Origin: CAJXQU01 sp965223825 | GTDB lineage: Bacteria > Pseudomonadota > Gammaproteobacteria > CAJXQU01 | Direction of reading: 5' to 3' | Length of the DNA stretch: 64,000 nucleotides | Assembly: GCA_965223825.1 (NCBI GenBank) | Contig: OZ245018.1 | Location: 124,001 to 188,000, forward strand | Shown here: piece after piece, positions 52,816-60,859 of the stretch | Layout: each line of letters opens with the position of its first letter | Numbering within the stretch: the stretch's first letter is position 1 | Translations under genes and position numbers: made by a program | The notes under the pieces: generated by a model | The model's input: the letters and a program-made list of their open reading frames with translations, nothing else | The model's database searches: none | What the model was told of the DNA's origin: nothing

Positions 52816-53829
52816 GTGGCGAAGCGAAAGTTAAGCAAGCAACAAGCACGTCGTGTTGAAAAGCAACGCGTGCGATCTTCAGAAAACCTCACCAATACGT
52901 TGGCGGATCAGAGCGACGCGAATGTATCCCTACGGCAAGGCTGTGTGATCACCAACTTCGGCAAGCGCGTCTTGATTGAAGATGATTCGGGCGAAATAGC
53001 CAATTGTGCGATACGCCAACATCTCGGCAAACTGGTCGCCGGTGATCGTGTGCATTGGCTTACAGAAAAAGAAGAGGGAAAAGGGATTATCCAAGCCGTG
53101 CAAACACGTGAAACAGTGTTAACACGTCCCGGCTTTCGTGGTGCCACACGCATGGTGGCAGCGAATATCTCCCAGCTCGGCATTGTCATGCCGGTGGTGC
53201 CAGGTGTGCACCCAGATATGATCGATCGATATTTAGTCGCCGCTACTCAAGTCAAGTTACCTGCATTTATTATCCTCAACAAAATTGATCTGATCGAAGA
53301 GCAAGAACACTGGGAAGCCTTAAATGATCTGCTCGATATTTATCGTGAATTGAATGTGATTGTCGTTGCTGCCTCATCAGTGACAGAACACGGTTTGGAT
53401 GATTTAGTTGCGCAATTACGTGATCAGACCAGTGTTTTGGTCGGTGCATCGGGAGCGGGTAAATCGTCATTGATTAAAAGTTTAGTGCCGGATATCGATA
53501 TCCGTATAGGAGCATTATCCGAGGCCAGTGGACTGGGGAGCCACACCACCAGCAATAGTATTTTATATCACTTACCGAATGGCGGTGATCTAATAGACTC
53601 ACCCGGTGTGCGACAATTTTCACCAGCGACCTGCGCATTAAATGAACTTGAACAATGTTACGCGGATTTCGCTCCGTTTTTAGGGCAGTGCAAATTCAAA
53701 AACTGCACGCACACGCATGAACCAAAATGCGCGATTCAAGTTGCGGTTGATGACGGCGAGATCGCTGATTGTCGCTTAAAAAGTTTTCATCGTTTAATGC
53801 AGGAATTTGAAAACCCGATCAACGGATAA
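52816..53829 (+). CDS. rsgA: Small ribosomal subunit biogenesis GTPase RsgA
   Basis: Circularly permuted GTPase for late 30S maturation, 337 residues. An N-terminal Lys/Arg-rich tail leads to an OB domain, then G4 LNKIDLIEE, G1 VGASGAGKSSLIKSL and G3 LIDSPGVRQFSP in permuted order, and a C-terminal zinc-binding region CKFKNCTHTHEPKC. The start is GTG. It converges on the ABC exporter gene with one base between stops. A short TTCGTG/CACGAA stem lies just upstream (52788-52802). Confidence 0.95.
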   Translation: MAKRKLSKQQARRVEKQRVRSSENLTNTLADQSDANVSLRQGCVITNFGKRVLIEDDSGEIANCAIRQHLGKLVAGDRVHWLTEKEEGKGIIQAVQTRETVLTRPGFRGATRMVAANISQLGIVMPVVPGVHPDMIDRYLVAATQVKLPAFIILNKIDLIEEQEHWEALNDLLDIYRELNVIVVAASSVTEHGLDDLVAQLRDQTSVLVGASGAGKSSLIKSLVPDIDIRIGALSEASGLGSHTTSNSILYHLPNGGDLIDSPGVRQFSPATCALNELEQCYADFAPFLGQCKFKNCTHTHEPKCAIQVAVDDGEIADCRLKSFHRLMQEFENPING

Positions 53830-53830
53830 A

Positions 53831-55588
53831 CTACGCATCCGTGAGAAAGCCGCCACTTTGATGTTGCCACATGGCAAAGTAATGACCTTTATTTTTTAAT
53901 AATTGATCGTGCGAACCTTGCTCAATAATTTGTCCGTCTTGTAAAACAATAATCCGATCCATTTTTAAAATTGTCGATAAACGGTGGGCAATAACGATCG
54001 CCGTTTTATTTTTGATTAAATCAAAAATCGCGACTTGTATTTCTTTTTCAGTTAATGAATCAAGCGCACTGGTGGCTTCATCTAATACGACGATCGGTGC
54101 ATTTTCTAAAAAGGCACGTGCGATCGCAATGCGCTGTTTTTCTCCACCGGAGAGTTTAACGCCGCGTTCACCGACGAGTGTTTCGAATTGATCGGGTAAC
54201 TTCTGAATAAAGTCTAAGCAACGTGCATTTTTTGCTGCGTCTAATAACTGATCGTGAGTAATATCCTTTCCTAATAAAATATTATCTTTCACACTGCGAT
54301 GAAATAATTCGGGTTGTTGAGGGACGAGTGAGATTTGTTTGCGTAATGACGTCAAGGTAAAATCGGTCGCGGTTTGTTGATCAAATAAAATTGTTCCCGA
54401 GTCAGGCTCAACAAAGCGAAATAATAACTTTGTTAATGACGTTTTACCTGAGCCAGAATGTCCGACGAGCGCGACTTTTTCACCCGCTTTAATCGTCAAA
54501 GAAAAATTCTGAAATAATTTATGTTGACTCGCTACCTGCTTCCCATAAGCAAAGCTGACCTTGTCAAAAGTAATTTGGCCTTGTGTGATCGATAACGCTT
54601 GCGCATATGGTGTGTCTTTTTCGATATCCTGTTGACGAATAATTTCAGCCATTTCTGAAGCATCCGCCAGCGCGGTAAAAAAGTTACGAAAGTTACGACC
54701 AAAATCCCAGAGGCGATGAATTAATAACAGCAATAAGGATTGGAATAAAACAAACTCTCCTACTTCAAAATCACCGGTTTTCCATTTTTGAATCATCAAA
54801 TAAACGAGCAATATTTCCATGCCGAATGTCATAATGCCTTGCACAGCAAATGAGACAAACATTAAAATCCAAGCAATAATTTTTCGTCGATAAACAATAT
54901 CCGCTGCTTGGTCGACTTCTGCTTGTTGTCCTTTTTCTAAGGCAAAACTTTTCACGATAAAGATATTGCTGATAGCATCTGAATATTTTCCACCAACGAC
55001 AGAGTCAGCTTTTGCTACGGCCTTATCAAAACGTAATTTCCAAATCGAAAAACCAACACTCCAGCTAATAAATAAAACCACCCAGATTAAGAAATAAAGT
55101 GCGAATTCGGGTTGTTCTTGATAAAAAAGAAAAAACGCAATAACGATCGCAAGAATGTTCTGATAAAACTGGAATAAAAACCAATCCATAATTATTTCAA
55201 ATGAACGCGAAAAACGATTAGCTTGTTTGATCAAGCTACCAGAAAAATTATTCTCGAAAAAACTGTATTTCTGATCTTGCAAGACAGCAAAGCAGCGCTT
55301 TTCTAATAAATTAACACCGCCACCATCAAGCGGGATAATGGCCACTTCGAGGAAGCGCCAAGATAACCAGATGCCTGCGTAAAACGTCGCGATCATACCT
55401 AAGCTATGTAGCAAGCTGTTTAGCGTTTCATTCGAAAAAGGACTAGCGAGATCATTCGCAATTTCTTTATAGAAAACGACGGTATAAAAATCCAGAAAGG
55501 TAGCGCTCGCTAAAGCAAGTAAGGCGAGTAGGAAGAAAAACTTTTTTTGCCAGACAACACGAAAATATTCACGCACAATAATATCCAT
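53831..55588 (-). CDS. ABC transporter with fused permease and ATPase domains
   Basis: A 585-residue half transporter of the exporter type that should work as a dimer in the inner membrane. Membrane helices fill about residues 1-320. The ATPase domain has Walker A VGHSGSGKTSLTKL, Q-loop LVPQQPELF, signature KLSGGEKQRIAIARAF, Walker B PIVVLDEATSALD and the switch His in VIAHRLST. Substrate is not indicated; lipid, peptide or drug export are all possible. It stands alone. Confidence 0.9.
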   Translation of the reverse strand: MDIIVREYFRVVWQKKFFFLLALLALASATFLDFYTVVFYKEIANDLASPFSNETLNSLLHSLGMIATFYAGIWLSWRFLEVAIIPLDGGGVNLLEKRCFAVLQDQKYSFFENNFSGSLIKQANRFSRSFEIIMDWFLFQFYQNILAIVIAFFLFYQEQPEFALYFLIWVVLFISWSVGFSIWKLRFDKAVAKADSVVGGKYSDAISNIFIVKSFALEKGQQAEVDQAADIVYRRKIIAWILMFVSFAVQGIMTFGMEILLVYLMIQKWKTGDFEVGEFVLFQSLLLLLIHRLWDFGRNFRNFFTALADASEMAEIIRQQDIEKDTPYAQALSITQGQITFDKVSFAYGKQVASQHKLFQNFSLTIKAGEKVALVGHSGSGKTSLTKLLFRFVEPDSGTILFDQQTATDFTLTSLRKQISLVPQQPELFHRSVKDNILLGKDITHDQLLDAAKNARCLDFIQKLPDQFETLVGERGVKLSGGEKQRIAIARAFLENAPIVVLDEATSALDSLTEKEIQVAIFDLIKNKTAIVIAHRLSTILKMDRIIVLQDGQIIEQGSHDQLLKNKGHYFAMWQHQSGGFLTDA

Positions 55589-55674
55589 CGGCGCAGTGTA
55601 GCAGAAAAGTTATTTTGTCCCACGGTGAGAAATACGTCGGGAAGTTGGCTGGAAAAGCGAGCGTTAAACAAACC

Positions 55675-55704
55675 CTTCGGGGAGTGATCTTCTACTCCCC
55701 GAAG
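55675..55704 (-). terminator. Terminator after the AmiS/UreI gene
   Basis: CTTCGGGGAGT and ACTCCCCGAAG form a perfect 11-base-pair stem with an 8-base loop, 13 bases after the stop of the amide/urea channel gene. On the reverse strand it is followed by GGGTTTGTTT. Confidence 0.85.
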
Positions 55705-55717
55705 TGAGTATCTGTTG

Positions 55718-56227
55718 CTAAGGCAAATTAATACCATTAAAACTCAGGCCAGCAGGGATGAGCAGTGTAAAAATTGCGGTAAAGAAGCAATACTTTGCGG
55801 TAAAGCCCGCCCATTGATCTTTTTGGAAGGCGAGAATGCCAGCGAATAATCCAAACAAGCCCGCCCAGATCAAGCAAAAGCTACCGAAGGTGAGACTGCC
55901 GATCGTCATAAAAAAAGTATATGACCAAATCAGGCAGACCGGCACACCGTAAAGACAGTAATATCCCATGGCTTTTCCATCCAAGCCCATTAGGAGGTTT
56001 AAGCCCATCATGACGAAAACTACGGCGAACAAAAGCAGTAACGTCGCAACGAATACAGACGCATCACCTTGTGATTGGGTGAGGCCAATGTATAAGGCGC
56101 TAACAATCGCAATACTGCCGATTATAAAGTTCGCAGGCCAGACTGACTTAGCCTCCAGCTTGCCCAGTAGAAATTGACCGTTTACGACTAACACGGCGGC
56201 ATATAAAACAAGAATTGCATTACTCAT
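55718..56227 (-). CDS. AmiS/UreI family amide or urea channel
   Basis: A 169-residue membrane protein with about six hydrophobic helices. The start LVLYAAVLVVNGQFLLGKLEAKS, the central GLNLLMGLDGKAMGYYCLYG and the WAGLFGLFAGILAF helix fit the AmiS/UreI family, which lets urea or short-chain amides cross the inner membrane. AGAGGAG precedes the ATG. No urease, amidase or formamidase gene is nearby, so its substrate is open. It has its own terminator and seems to be a single-gene unit. Confidence 0.8.
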   Translation of the reverse strand: MSNAILVLYAAVLVVNGQFLLGKLEAKSVWPANFIIGSIAIVSALYIGLTQSQGDASVFVATLLLLFAVVFVMMGLNLLMGLDGKAMGYYCLYGVPVCLIWSYTFFMTIGSLTFGSFCLIWAGLFGLFAGILAFQKDQWAGFTAKYCFFTAIFTLLIPAGLSFNGINLP

Positions 56228-56421
56228 GTTGGAACTCCTCTCTTTGAATTTTCTATTTTTATAGTCAGAGGAAAACTTGTGTTGGATTCCTCAGGCAGGA
56301 TCACAACAAGAACGGCATGCGCAAAAGAATAAAATTGAGGTCTGAATTATTAGTGTTGTAATCACCTGCCCAAGTGCTTATGGCAATATGTATTCCACTT
56401 TTTTAAAACGTTGTGAAAGCC

Positions 56422-56436
56422 ATTGGAATTACCAAT
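56422..56436. promoter_or_regulatory. Inverted repeat over the candidate sRNA promoter
   Basis: ATTGG and CCAAT arms with a 5-base centre overlap the -35 hexamer (TTACCA, 56429-56434) of a candidate forward promoter whose -10 is TACATT (56452-56457, spacer 17). Confidence 0.3.
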
Positions 56437-56463
56437 TTAAGGTGTGGGTTTTACATTAAAAAA

Positions 56464-56582
56464 ATTGAAAGTGTTTGCAGCTGAGACAGTTGTTCAGACA
56501 GCTGTGACGAGAATGTTGCAAGATTGTGGAAACGCTAAACCGATCTGATCAAGCGGGATCAGATCGGTTTAGCTTTGTTTTA
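56464..56582 (+). ncRNA. Candidate small RNA ending in a 17-bp terminator hairpin
   Basis: The 438-base gap between the AmiS/UreI gene and the chemoreceptor gene (both reverse) contains no credible coding frame. On the forward strand a moderate promoter (TTACCA-17-TACATT) is followed by a possible stem with CAGCTG arms and then the terminator at 56534-56580. The predicted transcript is about 115 nucleotides. No known RNA family was recognised. The promoter match is only 4 of 6 at each box, so this is a candidate only. Confidence 0.4.
56534..56580 (+). terminator. Perfect 17-bp terminator hairpin
   Basis: GCTAAACCGATCTGATC and its exact reverse complement are separated by 6 bases and followed on the forward strand by TTTGTTTT. 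The reverse strand lacks a T tract after the stem, so the forward direction fits better; it could still act weakly after the chemoreceptor gene, whose stop lies 86 bases beyond on the other strand. Confidence 0.8.
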
Positions 56583-56665
56583 ACTTATTACGTGCGACTG
56601 CGATAAGGTGTATTCCGTAACGCGCCATGGAGATGAGCATGTTGTAATGATGCGCAATGCTGGGA

Positions 56666-58336
56666 TTATTCGCTCATATAACCAATGCGCAATCCACCCC
56701 AATGTCGCCCTTTCACCATGATCGGAGCTGACATATCGTGCACAATCTCACCGGTGTCGCGCTTGTAGGTTTGCAGTAAAAAGGGTTCGGTATGACTACC
56801 GCAGCGTTGGCCGGTGCGATCTGTAAAAATACGCTTCGTGCGATTACTTTTAAGATCGGTTTCGTAATCACCCGTTAAGGCTTTTGCATACCGTTTATTA
56901 TGAGTTGGAAAATATCCGTTCACGTCCACGGCACCGGCAAATAAAATCCCATGTTGATCTAGCAAGGGTTCCTGCAACATAGGTAGAACCCGATCGGTGA
57001 ATTGATCAAATCGCGTACTGTATTTTTCTGGGTTAGTGCCGGGGATGACTTGATAGTCGTGATCAAATAAGTCCGCTTCAGTGATTTCGCCTTTCGCAAT
57101 AGCGCTTTCAAAAACCCCTGAAATTTCTCTGGCAGTTTCAATCGCAATATTTCGGATGATTTCATGACGATTTCCAATTTTGAATCGTGACAGAATCGCA
57201 CCCAGTTGTTCACCCGTTTCAGAGAGGGTGATTGCTTCCTGTGAGATCTCACTGGTACGATTTCCGGTAATCGACATTTTTTCCGAGATGTTAGAGACCG
57301 AGGCGGAAATTTCATTATTTGCCAGAACATGATCTTTTAAAATCTGATCAATTTCTTTGATTTTATGCTCGGTTTCTAGGTTACTATCATGAATATTATT
57401 GAACGTGCGTTTCGCATTTTCTGAAATGTTAACCACAGTATGGACGCCTTCTTCAAGCGCGCTCATGGTCTTCGCCGAGCTTTCAGTTTGTTCTTGAATT
57501 TCGACCAACATCTGACCGATTTCTTGGGTCGCTGTGGTGGTTTGGTTTGCTAATGTACGTACTTCGTCTGCAACAACAGCAAAGCCTCGGCCATGTTCAC
57601 CAGCGCGGGCAGCTTCAATCGCCGCGTTTAATGCGAGCAAGTTGGTTTGTTCTGCAACGCCGTTGATCACTTGGGTGATGTTTTGAATTTTATTCGAGAG
57701 TGACTGCAAGTAACGTGCATCGTCTGCGGATTGCGAAACGTTTTTCATAAATACATGGATCTGCTGATCAATGCGTTCGATCGCTTCAATGCCTTCACGG
57801 CTAAAGACGTGCGCTTCCCCAACCACTTTCGTTACAGAATTAGTTGATTCTGCGATGACATTCGTCGTTGTCGAAATTTCTTCCGCAGAAACACTGATCT
57901 GATGTGCCTGACTGGCGTTGTCGAGGATGGTGCCTTTAAGGTTATCCAAAAAGTACGACACTTCTGCCGAGCCGATCGCGACGCGATCACTGGTACTCAC
58001 TATTTGTCGTATCGTCTGTTCGGTTTGTTCAACGTATTCGTTTACGCGTTGGATGATCGCATCAGCATGATTAGCTTCAATCGCGAGAGGAAATGCGTTG
58101 TCGTTACCGAACGTTTCATCAAGCTGCGTCATGATCGCAAGATGTTCTTTATGTTGGCGATGAAACTGTAGGACGAAAGACAGAGTGACACTCACGATGA
58201 CGCCTAGACCAACGGCGATATTTAGAGTCTCATTTGCACGTTGTGGGTTTAATAAATACTGTGTGAGGAAGAAGGTCGTGATACCCGCCATAATACAAAG
58301 TAGTGCAACGGCAAAGTGTTGTTTCGCCATGTTCAT
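56666..58336 (-). CDS. Methyl-accepting chemotaxis protein with C-terminal sensor domain
   Basis: A 556-residue chemoreceptor. Two membrane helices (within about residues 8-60) are joined by a very short periplasmic loop, so there is no periplasmic ligand domain. The signalling domain follows with the conserved hairpin tip QTNLLALNAAIEAARAGEHG and FAVVADEVRTLA. Residues about 400-556 form an extra C-terminal domain (GTNPEKYSTRFDQ, VDVNGYFPTHN, IFTDRTGQRC, HWGGLRIGY) known at the end of some receptors; it should sense a cytosolic signal. ATG 58336 is preferred since GGAG lies nine bases before it. A sigma-28 type promoter precedes it. Confidence 0.9.
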   Translation of the reverse strand: MNMAKQHFAVALLCIMAGITTFFLTQYLLNPQRANETLNIAVGLGVIVSVTLSFVLQFHRQHKEHLAIMTQLDETFGNDNAFPLAIEANHADAIIQRVNEYVEQTEQTIRQIVSTSDRVAIGSAEVSYFLDNLKGTILDNASQAHQISVSAEEISTTTNVIAESTNSVTKVVGEAHVFSREGIEAIERIDQQIHVFMKNVSQSADDARYLQSLSNKIQNITQVINGVAEQTNLLALNAAIEAARAGEHGRGFAVVADEVRTLANQTTTATQEIGQMLVEIQEQTESSAKTMSALEEGVHTVVNISENAKRTFNNIHDSNLETEHKIKEIDQILKDHVLANNEISASVSNISEKMSITGNRTSEISQEAITLSETGEQLGAILSRFKIGNRHEIIRNIAIETAREISGVFESAIAKGEITEADLFDHDYQVIPGTNPEKYSTRFDQFTDRVLPMLQEPLLDQHGILFAGAVDVNGYFPTHNKRYAKALTGDYETDLKSNRTKRIFTDRTGQRCGSHTEPFLLQTYKRDTGEIVHDMSAPIMVKGRHWGGLRIGYMSE

Positions 58337-58400
58337 AGTGTAATTCTCCATCTATCCAGACTTCATCTGCAACAAGTGAACGGTATTGACATCTTTGTAC

Positions 58401-58427
58401 ATATCGGCTTGTAAAATTAAAACTTTA
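58401..58427 (-). promoter_or_regulatory. Sigma-28 (FliA) promoter of the chemoreceptor gene
   Basis: On the reverse strand TAAAGTTT, 11 bases, GCCGATAT match the sigma-28 consensus TAAAGTTT-N11-GCCGATAA at 15 of 16 positions. The predicted start is near 58394, about 58 bases before the chemoreceptor ATG. Confidence 0.88.
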
Positions 58428-58455
58428 TTATGGGAGAGGGTCAGATCAGAACACA

Positions 58456-58471
58456 CTCAAAACGATTTGAG
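58456..58471 (-). terminator. Possible weak terminator after the GGDEF-EAL gene
   Basis: CTCAAA and TTTGAG form a 6-base-pair stem 14 bases after the GGDEF-EAL stop; TGTGTTC follows on the reverse strand. Short stem, low strength. Confidence 0.35.
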
Positions 58472-58484
58472 AGGGGGCGAGAAC

Positions 58485-60557
58485 TTACTTGGCTTGTTTT
58501 TTTGATGAGTAACTTTTGATGTAGGGAATAACCTCGTCGATCGCTATGGGTGCGCTAAAGTAGTGGCCTTGTATGCGATCACAGTTGAGTGTTTGTAGGA
58601 ATTGAAGCTGTTCTTTGTTTTCGACTCCCTCTGCGACCATCGTCATACCGAGTTTATGCGCGAGCGGAATGGTCGAAGAAATGATGCCTTGACTGGACGG
58701 GCTGTGTTGAAGATCGCGAATAAAACTACCGTCGAGTTTTAGTGTGTCGACGGGATAATCGCGGAGGTAGCTTAATGAGGAGTAGCCGGTTCCAAAATCG
58801 TCAATGGCGATCGAGATGCCGATCTCTTTTAAGGTGGCAAGATGATCAAGTACGTCATCCGTTGCTTCAAGAAAGGACTCTTCGGTAATCTCAATTTCTA
58901 ACCAAGCAGGATCAATGGAATGTGAATGAACCAGATCGGCTAAGGTGTTGGTAAATTCGGCTTCTTTCAAGTTGTTCGGTGAAAGATTGATCGAAAATTG
59001 GTAAGGCCGATCAAGCTGGTTTTTAATCGAATCGATAAATTCAAAAACACGTAGAAAAACCCATCGTTCAATTAAGCGGCTAATGTCAATTTCATTCGCC
59101 AGCGGCAGAAACTGATCGGGTAAGACCAGCGTTTCATGATTCCGATGCCAACGGATCAATGTTTCAAAACCGATCAATTCGAGTGTGTGCGTTTGATGAA
59201 TCGGTTGAAAAACCAATAAAAATTCCTCGTTGGTTAAGGCTTCACGTAGATCGGTTTCCATGGAATGCAGTCGCAAAGCATCGCGTTCAAAATCGTCTTC
59301 GTAAAAAGCGTAACGTCCTTTACCGTTATTTTTTGCTTGATACATGCTGACATCGGCATGAGCCATCATGGTGGTTTCGTTGAGGCCATCATCAGGGTAG
59401 AGCGCAATTCCAATACTGGTGCTGACGTGAAGTACATGGCCGAGCACGTCAAATGGTTGACCAAAGATGTGAAGAATGTCTTCCGCAACGGTGGCAATGG
59501 ATTCTTTATCGGTGACCTTTTCAATAAGAATAATGAATTCATCACCACCCAATCGGCTGATCGTGTCGTTATTGTTCAGAGTCATCTGTAAACGTTGCGA
59601 AACTGCTTGCAGAAGTTTGTCGCCGACAATATGGCCAAGGTTATCGTTTACGTTTTTAAATCGATCCAGATCCAGATAAAGCAATGCGAGTTGTTCATTG
59701 TTATGTCTGGCTGTGTTGATCGCTTGGCGTAAACGGTCGAGCAGTAAATACCGGTTTGGTAAATTGGTCAAAGCATCATAATTTGCTCGATAGTTAATTT
59801 GTTCAGTACGAACTTCAATGATTTGTTCGAGATTTTCACTGTGCTCAAGTAATTGTCTATCGCGATCTTCGATCACCTGCATCATGTTATTAAAGGCATT
59901 AAATAAAGTACCGAATTCATCCTGCCGATCATGACTAATTCGCTGTCGATAATTACGAAACTCGGTGACTTGAGTTGCGGTATCGAGTAGACGATTAATT
60001 GGTTTTTCGAAATAGGAGCGGATGAGGTTGATCAGCAATAAGGCGAAGGTGAGCGCAATAAAAAAGCTGATAATAAAAATGGTTTGATAATGTTGCAGGC
60101 GTTCGTACAGCACGTCGAGTTTAAAACGCATCCAGATCGTGCCGACTTTCTTTCCGTAAAAACTGATCGGTTTTACGATTTCAAGGAAGTCGTCATTAAA
60201 TTGGTTACGGGTCAGATAAGGTTTCGTGAGCGTATTGTCCACAGAAAACCCCACAGGATAATCGGCAATTACAGACTCCGTGAGATCGTAGACAACGACC
60301 GTGTTAATTTGCGGATTTTCGGCCAGAATGTAAAAGGCATCGCGCGCGACATCATAATCATCAAATAAAAGTGCTGGGGCAAGATTCGTGGCGAGCATTT
60401 CCACCACCATGTTGGCATTTTCCGTTAAGTCATTTTTGTATAACTGATAGCTGTGATGTGCAATTAAGCTAATGGCGAGTAACAATGAGAGCACGATTAA
60501 TAACACCACTGAAATGAGGAAACGTTTTTTCAGTGAATGTTGTGCGATGCCGGTCAT
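58485..60557 (-). CDS. Membrane GGDEF-EAL cyclic di-GMP signalling protein
   Basis: A 690-residue protein. Membrane helices near 12-34 and 143-163 flank a periplasmic sensor of about 110 residues; a HAMP domain follows (about 165-220), then GGDEF (about 255-420) with an intact RLGGDEF, and EAL (about 430-685). The EAL signature reads ETL (GFETLIRWH), but the Glu and other catalytic blocks are kept (EIEITEE, IDDFGTGYSS, KLDGSFI, AEGVE). The RxxD inhibitory site before GGDEF is absent (NNND). Both making and breaking cyclic di-GMP are possible. It lies 6 bases after a small ORF. Confidence 0.92.
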   Translation of the reverse strand: MTGIAQHSLKKRFLISVVLLIVLSLLLAISLIAHHSYQLYKNDLTENANMVVEMLATNLAPALLFDDYDVARDAFYILAENPQINTVVVYDLTESVIADYPVGFSVDNTLTKPYLTRNQFNDDFLEIVKPISFYGKKVGTIWMRFKLDVLYERLQHYQTIFIISFFIALTFALLLINLIRSYFEKPINRLLDTATQVTEFRNYRQRISHDRQDEFGTLFNAFNNMMQVIEDRDRQLLEHSENLEQIIEVRTEQINYRANYDALTNLPNRYLLLDRLRQAINTARHNNEQLALLYLDLDRFKNVNDNLGHIVGDKLLQAVSQRLQMTLNNNDTISRLGGDEFIILIEKVTDKESIATVAEDILHIFGQPFDVLGHVLHVSTSIGIALYPDDGLNETTMMAHADVSMYQAKNNGKGRYAFYEDDFERDALRLHSMETDLREALTNEEFLLVFQPIHQTHTLELIGFETLIRWHRNHETLVLPDQFLPLANEIDISRLIERWVFLRVFEFIDSIKNQLDRPYQFSINLSPNNLKEAEFTNTLADLVHSHSIDPAWLEIEITEESFLEATDDVLDHLATLKEIGISIAIDDFGTGYSSLSYLRDYPVDTLKLDGSFIRDLQHSPSSQGIISSTIPLAHKLGMTMVAEGVENKEQLQFLQTLNCDRIQGHYFSAPIAIDEVIPYIKSYSSKKQAK

Positions 60558-60563
60558 GTGGAA

Positions 60564-60710
60564 TTAGTAGGTTTTGATCGGGCGTAGCGATTGAAAAAGT
60601 GAATTTTCCAGCGCGAAAACCTGCGTAGAAATCAGATCCGTATCCTTGAAAATAGACTCAGAGATACGAATTGAAATTGTACGTGGTGAAGCCATGTGAG
60701 CGTTACCCAT
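60564..60710 (-). CDS. Possible 48-residue ORF upstream of the GGDEF-EAL gene
   Basis: An open frame of 48 codons (or 43 from a second in-frame ATG at 60695), ending six bases before the GGDEF-EAL start. The product has no signal peptide or known motif (TISIRISESIFKDTDLI). GAAAGGGATGGG lies before the second ATG. The GGDEF-EAL gene itself has no clear ribosome binding site, which would fit translational coupling. It could be a real small gene, a remnant, or chance. Confidence 0.4.
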   Translation of the reverse strand: MGNAHMASPRTISIRISESIFKDTDLISTQVFALENSLFQSLRPIKTY

Positions 60711-60821
60711 CCCTTTCTTTTTTATCACGAACACGCGTTCCTGATTTTATTATTATGATCGTGAAGGATGGTAGGAAAAGCCTGAGATCAACATCCTTGT
60801 TGCAAAACGATCGTGTAGTTT

Positions 60822-60841
60822 GGGAAACATAGGCGTTTCCC
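60822..60841. terminator. Weak hairpin after the phosphorylase gene
   Basis: GGGAAAC and GTTTCCC form a 7-base-pair stem 18 bases beyond the GH13 stop. No real T tract follows, so termination is uncertain. The rest of the gap up to 60710 shows CAACA/TGTTG repeats but nothing else I can name. Confidence 0.4.
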
Positions 60842-60859
60842 TAATGCTATGACGTTACC

